Both the position numbers and the translations under genes were made by a program. The notes under the pieces were generated by a model. The model saw only the letters and a program-made list of their open reading frames with translations, made no database searches and was not told the DNA's origin. 64,000 nt of DNA from RUG369 sp050949645 (GTDB taxonomy: Bacteria > Planctomycetota > Planctomycetia > Pirellulales > Thermoguttaceae): assembly GCA_050949645.1 (NCBI GenBank), contig JBMNGC010000001.1, positions 1,364,001-1,428,000 on the forward strand, in the 5' to 3' direction. This document shows, in pieces, positions 1 to 7,856 of the stretch (the stretch's first letter is position 1; each line of letters opens with the position of its first letter).

Positions 1-1
1 C

Positions 2-412
2 TCCTATGAGAACGAGACCTATTACGAAGGAATGTGCGGCTCAATCTACAAGCAGTTCCCACCATATGTCAACGCTGTCAAGAAACCTACCGAATGGCAG
101 ACCTATGACATTCTCTTCACGCGCCCGCTCCTCCGAATTGAAGAAGATGAGGATGGGAACAGATTCGTCGCCGAAGTAATACGTCCCGCGACCATCACGG
201 TTTTCCTTAATGGCGTTTGCGTTCAGAATCACTTCGAAATCCAGGGCGATACCTTCTTCCATCGTACCCCCAAATACCAGCCGCACGCCGATCGCGAACC
301 GATCCAGCTTCAGGATCACCAGAACACGACGATGTTCCGCAACATCTGGGTTCGTGAGATTCCTGATTCCAACGTCATTCCGTTCCAGGACAAAATGAAC
401 TACTACAACTGA
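2..412 (+). CDS. DUF1080 (3-keto-disaccharide hydrolase-like) protein, C-terminal fragment
   Basis: The reading frame is open to the left edge, so only the last ~137 residues are present; the internal ATG at 32 is not the real start. The fragment has the ending typical of DUF1080 domains (LamG/concanavalin-like fold): YEGMCGSIYKQFPPYVNA, then a beta-rich stretch with TITVFLNGV, and a closing QLQDHQNTTMFRNIWVREI. Planctomycetes carry many secreted copies, some of which are annotated as 3-keto-disaccharide hydrolases acting in polysaccharide breakdown. The family call is firm; the substrate cannot be told from this piece. A strong hairpin terminator follows 43 bases after the stop, so this is the last gene of its transcript. 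Confidence 0.8.
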   Translation, partial: SYENETYYEGMCGSIYKQFPPYVNAVKKPTEWQTYDILFTRPLLRIEEDEDGNRFVAEVIRPATITVFLNGVCVQNHFEIQGDTFFHRTPKYQPHADREPIQLQDHQNTTMFRNIWVREIPDSNVIPFQDKMNYYN

Positions 413-454
413 CGTCGCGACAAACGCAGTTAGTTCGTCTCTATCTCTAATTCA

Positions 455-495
455 GAGGACGTTCTTTGCTCTTCAAAGAACGTCCTCACTTTTTG
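455..495 (+). terminator. Rho-independent terminator after the DUF1080 gene
   Basis: A perfect 14-bp stem (455-468 with 474-487), a 5-base loop CTCTT, then AC and five T residues. Confidence 0.85.
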
Positions 496-691
496 TTCAC
501 GTCCTTTATCATTCAAACGCTCTTTAATTTTTCTTAGCAAATTTTCCTTGAAAACTTTCTCTGAAGTTTATACCAATTAACGACATTTCTGGACGCTTCT
601 TTTCTTTGTTAATATGGACAAACTTTAACGACGGATGTTAAAATACACGCTAATTTGAAGGTTCTTTAGGAAATCTGGAAAAAATTTTAAG

Positions 692-705
692 AAAATCGCG
701 ATTTT
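692..705. promoter_or_regulatory. Perfect palindrome AAAATCGCGATTTT, possible operator
   Basis: A 14-base perfect palindrome about 190 bases upstream of the TolC-like start codon. No T-run follows, so it is not a terminator. A regulator binding site is one reading; chance in AT-rich DNA is the other. Confidence 0.25.
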
Positions 706-897
706 ACCAAAGAAATCGTTTTTAAGGACGATAACAGAGATATGGGGGCTCTAAAAATGAGTAGATTTGCGGTTTACTCGAGCCCACAAATATGCTAAAG
801 TCGTCCGGTAAGTGAAATGTTTCGGAGAGTTCATGGAACGAAGCTCGAAATTTTCACGGAAAATCGGACCAGTCGTAAATCGGACAGGGACAATCCA

Positions 898-2931
898 ATG
901 AATCGGCGTTTTACCTTTAAAACACTGTTGGTCAGCGCGATTATCGGCGTTGCGATGGCAGGATGCCAGCCGCAACACCCGAAATTTTTAAGTCCGCGCG
1001 GCAACGCTCAAAGCAACTATATCTCCGAGGCAACTCGAATTGAGTATCCGGACGAAACCGTGCCGTCCCTCGACGACGTTACCAACGCGCTCGCTCCTCT
1101 TACTCTCACCGACCCCGACCCTAAGGAGGAATGGCTTCTGACGCTCGACGAAGTTCGTCAGATGGCTCTTGAAAACAGCAAGGTCCTCCGCCAACTTAGC
1201 GGCGTCAACTTTGGCGCGAACGGCGTAAGCGGCTCTCCAACGCTGCTGCTTGCCTCTCCCCACGCTGCTATGACGGTCTGGGACCCTGCGATTATTGAAT
1301 CCAATCCTACCGCTGGCGTTCAGGCGGCTCTTTCCGCCTTTGACGCGGTCTGGAGCACGACCTCCTCGTGGCAGCAGACTGACGTTCCGCGCAACTACAC
1401 TCCCTCTTATCAAGGAACGGTCGGAACGCACACCGACGCCGGAACTTTCCAGTCGACGTTGTCGAAGAACGTTGCGACGGGCGGTAATGTCTACGCGACC
1501 GCCGGGTTCGGATACGATTGGAGCGACGCAACTAACCGTCTTTGGAATTCACACTGGACAAGCTATGTTGAGGGAGGCTTCACACAGCCGCTCTTCCGCG
1601 GCGCGGGCGTTGAATACAACCGCATTGCTGGTCCGAACGGTACGATGGGTTCGAGCAACGGCGTTGTCGTCGCTCGAATCAATACAGATATCGCTCTCGT
1701 CGATTTCGAGATGGGCGTTCGTAACACGCTCAAGGATATCGAAGAAACTTACTGGAATCTTTACTACGCATACCGTAACCTCAGCGCTGCGGCAGCAGGC
1801 TATGAAGCGGCGTTGCAGTCATGGCGCAACGTCGACGCTCAGAGTAAGACTGGTCGTCCCCAGGGTACCGCGCAGAACTTGGCGCAAGCCGAAAAAAATT
1901 ACCAGACGTTCAAGGTTTCCGCTCAGGAAGCGCAAAGCAACCTCTACAAGACAGAACAGCTTCTCCGCTACATGATCGGCGTCGCTCCTACGGACGGCCG
2001 TCTGATCAAGCCGACCGACGAACCTACCGTCGCGCGCGTCCAGTATATTTGGGAAGAGATCGTCGCGGAAGCGCTCGCACGTGCGCCGGAGCTGCGCAAG
2101 CAGAAGTGGACCGTCAAGAAGCGCGAGCTTGAGCTCCTCGCTCAGCGCAACTTCCTTAAACCGCAAGTCGATTTCCAAGGTTCCTATCGTTTCCACGGTC
2201 TCGGCCACGATCTTATCGACTCCACAAATAAGAAGTCTAACGCGTTCGGGAGCCTCACAGGCGGCGATTATCAGAACTGGACGCTCGGAATCACTTCGTC
2301 CATGACGCTCGGTTTCCGTCGCGAGATGGCGGCGGTGCGTAACGCAGAACTTGCGCTGGCGCGTGAAAGAGCGATTCTTCAGGAACAAGAGCTGGAACTC
2401 GTCCACAACCTTTCCGATCTTTATCGCGACGTCGATCGCAACTACCATCTCATCGAAGACTACCTTGCGGTTCTCCGAGCCGCTCGCAAACAGGTGCGCG
2501 CCGTCAACAGCTCCTTCATGATCAATAAGACGACTCTGTACGAAGTTCTGCAGGCGCAACAGGAGCTCGCCGACGCCGAGACTCGGTATTACCGCACCGT
2601 CATCGACTACAACATCTCCATCGTCAACCTAAACTATCGCAAGGGCTCCCTCCTGGAATACAACGGCGTCACGCTCGCCGAAGGTTCCTGGCCGAATAAA
2701 GCTTACTTCGACGCCTATCGTCGAGCGCTCGAACGCGACGCCGGTCGATATGTGAATTACGCTTTCACCTCTCCCCAGGTCGTCAGTCGCGGGCCCTATC
2801 CTCAGATTCAGGGAACCGACCCCACGGTCGCCCCGACCATAGACGCCGACCCCATGTTCCAACAGCAGCCGGTTCTTCCACCATACGAAGACCAACCGCT
2901 TCCTGAAATTTTTCAACCAGCCAACGGTTGA
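898..2931 (+). CDS. TolC-family outer-membrane efflux lipoprotein
   Basis: Outer-membrane channel subunit of a tripartite efflux or type I secretion system, predicted to be lipid-anchored and periplasm/outer-membrane located. I chose ATG 898 over the upstream in-frame ATG at 817 because it begins a clean lipoprotein signal peptide: a basic start, a hydrophobic core and the lipobox VAMAGC with the lipidated Cys at residue 23. The body (677 residues) shows two TolC-like (OEP) halves rich in Ala/Leu/Gln helices, e.g. GRPQGTAQNLAQAEKNYQTF near residue 320 and ELADAETRYYRTVIDYN near 560. The last ~100 residues after the second OEP half (LLEYNGVTLAEGSWP onward) form a Pro-rich tail that I associate with planctomycete members. 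No membrane-fusion or pump gene is adjacent, so the partner is unknown. Confidence 0.85.
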   Translation: MNRRFTFKTLLVSAIIGVAMAGCQPQHPKFLSPRGNAQSNYISEATRIEYPDETVPSLDDVTNALAPLTLTDPDPKEEWLLTLDEVRQMALENSKVLRQLSGVNFGANGVSGSPTLLLASPHAAMTVWDPAIIESNPTAGVQAALSAFDAVWSTTSSWQQTDVPRNYTPSYQGTVGTHTDAGTFQSTLSKNVATGGNVYATAGFGYDWSDATNRLWNSHWTSYVEGGFTQPLFRGAGVEYNRIAGPNGTMGSSNGVVVARINTDIALVDFEMGVRNTLKDIEETYWNLYYAYRNLSAAAAGYEAALQSWRNVDAQSKTGRPQGTAQNLAQAEKNYQTFKVSAQEAQSNLYKTEQLLRYMIGVAPTDGRLIKPTDEPTVARVQYIWEEIVAEALARAPELRKQKWTVKKRELELLAQRNFLKPQVDFQGSYRFHGLGHDLIDSTNKKSNAFGSLTGGDYQNWTLGITSSMTLGFRREMAAVRNAELALARERAILQEQELELVHNLSDLYRDVDRNYHLIEDYLAVLRAARKQVRAVNSSFMINKTTLYEVLQAQQELADAETRYYRTVIDYNISIVNLNYRKGSLLEYNGVTLAEGSWPNKAYFDAYRRALERDAGRYVNYAFTSPQVVSRGPYPQIQGTDPTVAPTIDADPMFQQQPVLPPYEDQPLPEIFQPANG

Positions 2932-3054
2932 TAGTAAAAGTCGTCGACGATCGACCGAACTAACGCCGTAGTCGACCGTCGACAGACGCGGCGATGAGCG
3001 CTACGCAAGCGGGGTCGCCTGTCTTCCGATTATCTAAAAGGATTGTCCCACGCA

Positions 3055-3084
3055 GCGGGGGATCGCGAGATCCCCCGCTTTTTT
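3055..3084 (+). terminator. Rho-independent terminator after the TolC-like gene
   Basis: A perfect 10-bp stem (3055-3064 with 3069-3078), a GCGA tetraloop of the stable GNRA class, then six T residues. Confidence 0.9.
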
Positions 3085-3215
3085 ATTTCTTGATTTCCAT
3101 TTCGCATATTTCATAAAGGATATGGACTTGCCGCTATTATTAACCGCGTTAGAATCGGCTTGTTTTAAATCTGTATAACGACTTTAAATGATCTTTCTTG
3201 AAAGTAGGGTGTTGG

Positions 3216-3917
3216 ATGCAACGAATTTACACGCTCAAAGAGCTTGCAAGCTTTTTGAATCGAACTCAGAAGGAACTTAGGAAACTTGCGGAAAACGACG
3301 TTCTCCATGGAAGAAAGGTCCAAGGGGAATGGCTTTTCGCTCTCCCTGATATTGTCCAGTGGATGGACCGACAAATGACGAAGGTCGACGATGAGAAGAA
3401 ACGTCACTTCGAAAAAGCGCTCGAATCAGCAGCAGAAGATCATGAAGAAGTGGACTTTCGCGAACTTCTCTCCCCTAATCTCGTGGAGCTCAATTTTACC
3501 GCCAAAACGCAGCCGTCCGTCATCTTAAGGCTCGTCAAGATCGCAGAAGACGCCGGAGCGCTCTGGGATCCTGAGTCGATGGCGGAGGATTTGCGAGAAC
3601 GCGAAAAAATGGCGTCGACCGCGCTGGAAAATGGCGTCGCGATTCTCCACCCGCGCAGACCTCGTCCCGATATTATTGCGGATGATTTTCTTGTCGTTGC
3701 CATTGCGAGCAATGGCGTGCCATTTGGCGGCGGGTTTGGCAACCTGACTGACGTCTTCTTTCTACTTTGCAGTCATTCCGACATCTTCCACCTGCGCGCA
3801 ATTGGCCGACTTGCAAGCGTCGTTAGAAAACCGGGAGTCCTGGACAAATTGCGCGCGGCGACAAGTCCCAACGACGTCGTTGAACTCCTTGCCAAAGAGG
3901 CGGAGTCGTTTGACTAA
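3216..3917 (+). CDS. Helix-turn-helix/PTS EIIA (fructose/nitrogen type) hybrid protein
   Basis: The first ~55 residues (IYTLKELASFLNRTQKEL... to DIVQWMDRQM) resemble an excisionase/MerR-type DNA-binding domain. The remainder is a PTS EIIA-2 domain of the FruA/PtsN family, with GVAILHPRRP giving the phospho-accepting His at about residue 145 and FGGGFGNLTDVFFLLCS in the middle. EIIA domains take phosphate from HPr and often act as sensors and not sugar importers. No EIIB/EIIC, HPr or EI gene lies nearby, so a regulatory role like EIIA-Ntr is the best inference. ATG 3216 is preferred over the TTG at 3198 because the HTH begins right after it. The protein is 233 residues, longer than PtsN (~150) because of the fused N-terminal domain. 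It converges on the DtxR-like gene. Confidence 0.8.
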   Translation: MQRIYTLKELASFLNRTQKELRKLAENDVLHGRKVQGEWLFALPDIVQWMDRQMTKVDDEKKRHFEKALESAAEDHEEVDFRELLSPNLVELNFTAKTQPSVILRLVKIAEDAGALWDPESMAEDLREREKMASTALENGVAILHPRRPRPDIIADDFLVVAIASNGVPFGGGFGNLTDVFFLLCSHSDIFHLRAIGRLASVVRKPGVLDKLRAATSPNDVVELLAKEAESFD

Positions 3918-3964
3918 AGAAATTATTGAACGATTCGTTTTAACGCCGTAAAGTGGAACGCGCG

Positions 3965-4741
3965 TCATTCGCAAGGTATGACTTCTATATGTTTCGCGTC
4001 TTCCAACGAGACGCTAAAGACGCGATCGTCAATCTGGACGTTGAGCTTATCGGCAGGCGCAGAGTCGTCTTTGACTAGATGCAATGTTTTATTCGATCGC
4101 CAGTAGGTCGTCAAGAATTCAGGACGTTCCTGAAGCTCCTCTGAAAACTGGACAAAGATCAGCGTCTCGTGTTCCTCGTAGAGCTCGCTAAGCAGTTTGG
4201 ACTCGCGGTGGACGCATGAAAGATCGACCGTGCGCCCCGAGTGAACGATTTCATTAAGACATCCGTGAATGCACCTTGCGCAATATTGATCGTTGTTCTT
4301 CTCCCGACAATGGTAGTCGGAGCGCTGGAAAAGCGAGGCGCCAACGCGTGGACAGCTGTCGACAAACTCGACAAACTCGACCAGACGCGTTGTAATTTCA
4401 TCGCTCATTGCATGTTCAAGTTTACACGCAGATTCCTTCGATTCCGCGCCGTCGACGCCGAGAATGCGTTCCAAAAATATTTCCATCGCTTTATGACGTC
4501 GGATGATCCTTTTAGCCTCGAACTCGCCCTTCTCTGTGAGCGTGATAGGATCATATGGCGAATAGACGACCAATCCTTTTTCTTCGAGAGAACGGAGCGC
4601 GCTCGTAACTGAAGGACGCTTCACGTCGAGCCGATCAGCGATACTGCTGGATCGGACAGTTTTCGTCTCTTCCATAAGCTCGTAGATGGCCTCAAGATAA
4701 TCTTCCAAACTTTGACTCAGTTCGTGGGTGGGTTCCGTCAT
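3965..4741 (-). CDS. DtxR/MntR-family metal-dependent transcriptional regulator with Cys-rich insertion
   Basis: Predicted DNA-binding repressor sensing Fe2+ or Mn2+. Residues ~10-70 form the winged helix (SLEDYLEAIYELMEE, IADRLDVKRPSVTSALRSL, then the wing LTEKGEFEAKRI). Residues ~75-120 are the metal-binding/dimerisation domain (RRHKAMEIFLERILGVD, CKLEHAMSDEIT). A Cys-rich stretch follows (DSCPR, YHC, QYCARCIHGC, LSCVHRE), which could bind zinc or an Fe-S cluster and is not part of classical DtxR or MntR. The last ~60 residues look like a FeoA/SH3-type domain. A GAGGAA ribosome site lies about 11 bases before the ATG. No metal transporter lies next to it, so the regulon cannot be read from context. 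Length is 258 residues, against ~140 for MntR and ~226 for DtxR. Confidence 0.85.
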   Translation of the reverse strand: MTEPTHELSQSLEDYLEAIYELMEETKTVRSSSIADRLDVKRPSVTSALRSLEEKGLVVYSPYDPITLTEKGEFEAKRIIRRHKAMEIFLERILGVDGAESKESACKLEHAMSDEITTRLVEFVEFVDSCPRVGASLFQRSDYHCREKNNDQYCARCIHGCLNEIVHSGRTVDLSCVHRESKLLSELYEEHETLIFVQFSEELQERPEFLTTYWRSNKTLHLVKDDSAPADKLNVQIDDRVFSVSLEDAKHIEVIPCE

Positions 4742-5083
4742 AAGTCGCTGATTCCTCGGTTTCGTGTATTACGCCGACCTTGACCAGAGCGCTGGGTTAG
4801 TCAAAGTCCAATGATCGCAAGACGGACTGCGCGTCGCCATGAATAACGCGCGCGCGCCTGGTTATTCTTCACATGCGAACGCTTTTGTCAAACTCAGCGG
4901 CCGCCAAGAATTATCCTCAGACGCGCATATCTCCGAACGTGGTCGCAAGAATACCCGGTTGTACGATCTCTTCTCCTGACGCGACGCCGTTTATACTAAA
5001 AAAGTCCGGCAACGGTGTCGTCGCCGGACCTGGCTATCTACTCACGTTAGGCGCCAATCGGCGCCGAACGTCGCTAGCAACAA
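4742..5083. other. Intergenic region between pgk end and DtxR-like start
   Basis: Holds the pgk terminator (4998-5029) and the upstream region of the DtxR-like gene. A 7-base inverted repeat GAATAAC/GTTATTC (4841-4847, 4861-4867) flanks an alternating GCGCGCGCGC core and could be a regulator site. No gene seen. Confidence 0.4.
4998..5029 (-). terminator. Rho-independent terminator of pgk
   Basis: On the minus strand: a GTCCGGCGAC stem paired with GTTGCCGGAC (10 bp, one G-T pair), a 6-base loop, then six T residues. Confidence 0.85.
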
Positions 5084-6271
5084 TCACGCTTCGTCGAGAA
5101 GTTCGACGGCGGCAAACTTCTTGCCTTCAAGCATTTCGAGACTCGCGCCGCCGCCGGTGCTCACGTGGGAAACCTTGTCGGCATAGCCGAGCTTCTGAAT
5201 CGCCGCGGCGCTGTCGCCCCCGCCAATGATGGAAGTCGCGTCTGTACCGGCAATCGCGTCGGCAACCGCTCGAGTGCCTGCGTCGAACGGGGGCATTTCC
5301 GAAACGCCCATCGGACCGTTCCAAACGACCGTCTTCGCGTCTTTGACGATCTCGGCATACCTCTTGGCGGTCTCAGGACCGATGTCGAGACCTTCCCAGT
5401 CATCTGGAATTTGTCCAGTGGCGACGACCTGCTTATTGCAGTCGGCGGAGAAAGCGTCGCCGCAGTGAACGTCGACGGGAAGAACGAGCTTGTCGCCGCC
5501 TTCAGCGATCAGTTCCTTAGCGAGGTCAACCTTATCAGGCTCCACGAGGCTCTTGCCGACCTTACCGCCAGTCGCAAGCGTAAAGGTGTACGCCATAGCG
5601 CCGCCGATGAGAACCTTGTCGCAGATCTTGAGAAGATTCTTGATGACCATAATTTTATCGGAAACCTTGGCGCCGCCGAGGATCGCAACAAACGGGCGCT
5701 CCGGGTTGCCAATGGCTTCGGAGAGGTATTTGATTTCCTTTTCAACGAGGAAACCGCAAACACGCGGTTTGCCTTCCATGAGCTTGGGAACCGCATACAT
5801 CGAGGCGTCGGTACGGTGGCAGGTGCCAAACGCGTCGTTGACATAGACGTCGGCAAAGGCGGCGAGCTTTGCGGCGAAATCCTCAAGCCCCTCCTTTTCC
5901 CCCGGCTGGAAGCGAAGGTTTTCAAGAACGACAACGGAGCCATTGGTCAACGCTTCGACCTTGGCGCACGCGTCCTCGCCAACCGTATCGGTCGCGAAGA
6001 CGACCTTCGTGTCAGGAAGAAGCTCAGCGAGGCGTTCGGCGGCTGGTTTAAGCGTGAATTTCGGATCCGGAGCGCCTTTCGGACGACCAAGGTGACTCAT
6101 GAGAATCAACTTGCCGCCGCGCTCGAGGACAGACTTAATCGTCGGCAACGCCATGCGAATACGACGGTCGTCGGTGACATTGCCATTGTCGTCAAGCGGA
6201 ACGTTGAAATCGACGCGAACCAGAACCTTCTTATCTGCTACGTCTACGCTAGCGATCGTTTTCTTCGCCAT
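5084..6271 (-). CDS. pgk: Phosphoglycerate kinase
   Basis: Glycolytic and gluconeogenic enzyme moving phosphate between 1,3-bisphosphoglycerate and ADP in the cytoplasm. Family signatures are present in order: RVDFNVPLDDNGNVTDDRRI near the N-terminus, SHLGRPKG, the hinge region GGAKVSDKI at ~residue 200, WNGPMGVSEMP at ~320 and the nucleotide-binding GGGDSAAAI near residue 350. Length (395) is normal for a bacterial Pgk. AAGGAAGG lies 8-10 bases before the ATG, a better ribosome site than most genes here. It is a single-gene unit with its own terminator; no gap or tpi gene is beside it, unlike many Gram-positive operons. No missing residues noted. Confidence 0.97.
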   Translation of the reverse strand: MAKKTIASVDVADKKVLVRVDFNVPLDDNGNVTDDRRIRMALPTIKSVLERGGKLILMSHLGRPKGAPDPKFTLKPAAERLAELLPDTKVVFATDTVGEDACAKVEALTNGSVVVLENLRFQPGEKEGLEDFAAKLAAFADVYVNDAFGTCHRTDASMYAVPKLMEGKPRVCGFLVEKEIKYLSEAIGNPERPFVAILGGAKVSDKIMVIKNLLKICDKVLIGGAMAYTFTLATGGKVGKSLVEPDKVDLAKELIAEGGDKLVLPVDVHCGDAFSADCNKQVVATGQIPDDWEGLDIGPETAKRYAEIVKDAKTVVWNGPMGVSEMPPFDAGTRAVADAIAGTDATSIIGGGDSAAAIQKLGYADKVSHVSTGGGASLEMLEGKKFAAVELLDEA

Positions 6272-6639
6272 TGAAGGACCTTCCTTTATCTAATGATTGG
6301 ACAAGCCAAGGCGCGGTTGGGCGGAAGCGTCCAGTCCGCGAAAACCTTGGGGATTTCCCTGAATTTCTCACTGATTTCCTGACCTCGACTGTTAAAACAA
6401 ACAATCGAGGGATATAATGCGTATTCTACAGTTTGAAGTCGTCCTGAGAAGGGGGCGCGCGGCGGACTCAGAGGATATTCCACGCTCTTTTACAAGGCGA
6501 GGGACTCTGCCGCGTCTGTGGTCAAATATAACATCCGGGGCGAATGTTGCGCGCCGTAACTGTTCGCCACCTGTAACAACGCCTGTTCGACGCGGCGCCT
6601 CTCCTCAAGGCGCGGTCGGCAGAAACGTCAAAACGCGTT
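6272..6639. other. Divergent promoter region between pgk and the ExbB/MotA-like gene
   Basis: About 370 bases with no convincing gene; frames open here have no recognisable protein. Both flanking genes start outward from it, so it should hold two promoters. I cannot place either with confidence. Confidence 0.5.
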
Positions 6640-7692
6640 ATGAGTTCTTTCCAAAAAACTTTTCGTCGGGACTTTTATTCGCACGTTCGTTCTCAGCGAG
6701 CTCTCGCGTCGCTCGCGTTCCTACTGATCTTCGTCGTTGCGTCGTTAAGCGTGACGACTACCTTCAGTTTCGGACAGGAAAGCGGCGGACTCGATTTGAG
6801 CGTTCTTGACTCGGAACCCGACGTCCCTGAAGCTCATAACCAGGCCCCTACCTCTCAGGCGGCGGATGAATACCCTGATGAAACTGTGGCGGCGGCAAGT
6901 TTCCAATCTTCTGGTCGAGCCAAGCTCCTTGATCTCGCCATGGCAAGCGGGTGGATCGGGGTCGTTTTACTCCTCGCGTCAATCGTTGCCGTCGCGCTGA
7001 TAATACGTCTTTGCCTCCTCCTTAGACGCTCGGTATTTATGCCCGATGAACTCCTGCGTTCTTCAGCCGAGGCCCTGTCCCACGGCAACGTCCAGCGCGC
7101 GTACGAGCTTGCGTCCGCGTCTGATTCCTTCTTCGGACGCGCGACAATGGCGGGCTTGCGCGAGGCGGACAGAGGCTGGTCTGCTACGGAAAAAGCGATT
7201 GAAGACGCCGTTGCATTCCTGACAGCGAAGCTCTTTCGACGTTCTGAGCCCTTGTCGGTCATTGGTAACGTCGCGCCGATGCTGGGACTTCTTGGCACCG
7301 TCATGGGGATGGTTTCGACCTTCGGCGAACTCGCTGTTGCGGACGGCTCCGGCCGAAATCTCGCCAACGGAATTTATTTCGCGCTCGTTACGACCGTTGC
7401 GGGACTCCTTGTCGCAATTCCCGTTCTCGTTGCGCATTCCCTCGTCAACGGACGTATCGCGTCCCTCGTCTCCGAAACGACCGAAGCGATCGCTCGAACG
7501 CTTGAGCCCCTTAAGCGAAGCCGCGCAAACGTCGGACCGGAGGAACCGCCGCGTCCTCCTGTTCTCGGTCTTCAAGAGGTTCAGCGAGACTCAGTCGATC
7601 CAGCGCGGTCAGATCAGGGCGCCGGTCGCCACGCAAGACCCGCCTCGACACGTCCGTCGCTAACCCTGAAAAATCGTCGCTCCAGCGAATAA
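6640..7692 (+). CDS. MotA/TolQ/ExbB-type proton channel family protein
   Basis: Inner-membrane subunit of an ion-driven energising complex of the ExbB/TolQ/MotA family. The protein starts with a likely cleaved signal peptide (residues ~20-45, ending around SFGQE), then a ~55-residue acidic linker. First membrane helix is near 103-125 (WIGVVLLLASIVAVALI), followed by a cytoplasmic stretch and two C-terminal helices near 207-230 (APMLGLLGTVMGMVSTF) and 240-270, matching the PF01618 pattern. A basic tail of ~60 residues follows. The usual partner gene exbD/tolR is absent on both sides, so the partner must be elsewhere. No clear Shine-Dalgarno precedes ATG 6640; the start is the most likely one because of the signal peptide. 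Confidence 0.82.
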   Translation: MSSFQKTFRRDFYSHVRSQRALASLAFLLIFVVASLSVTTTFSFGQESGGLDLSVLDSEPDVPEAHNQAPTSQAADEYPDETVAAASFQSSGRAKLLDLAMASGWIGVVLLLASIVAVALIIRLCLLLRRSVFMPDELLRSSAEALSHGNVQRAYELASASDSFFGRATMAGLREADRGWSATEKAIEDAVAFLTAKLFRRSEPLSVIGNVAPMLGLLGTVMGMVSTFGELAVADGSGRNLANGIYFALVTTVAGLLVAIPVLVAHSLVNGRIASLVSETTEAIARTLEPLKRSRANVGPEEPPRPPVLGLQEVQRDSVDPARSDQGAGRHARPASTRPSLTLKNRRSSE

Positions 7693-7856
7693 CGCGCGGA
7701 ACGTTAGCAAACGTCAACGCATCGTAAAATAATAAGACGGTATGAAGCTCCTGCCACGGAGTTTCTGCGCTTCATCCCGCCTGACTCGAACTATAAAACA
7801 TAGGTTTACTCGAACGGGAATCGTCAACTTTGCAGAAACAAATATAAGTTTATTCC

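Larger units (their letters stand above)
413..897. other. Intergenic region with terminator and probable promoter region of the TolC-like gene
   Basis: No convincing gene. It holds the terminator at 455-495, then AT-rich DNA with a perfect 14-base palindrome at 692-705. The frame of the downstream porin is open back to 817, but the extra 27 residues look non-coding and would place a signal peptide too far in. Confidence 0.6.

Noticed and set aside
817..897. An upstream start for the TolC-like protein at 817
   Set aside because: It would place 27 polar residues before the lipoprotein signal peptide; the ATG at 898 gives a standard signal.
1819..2559. A 246-codon minus-strand frame inside the TolC-like gene
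   Set aside because: The plus-strand TolC family match is clear; this frame has no features.
5165..6274. A 369-codon open frame on the plus strand opposite pgk
   Set aside because: It lies entirely antisense to pgk and has no recognisable domain; it is a by-product of the codon pattern of the true gene.
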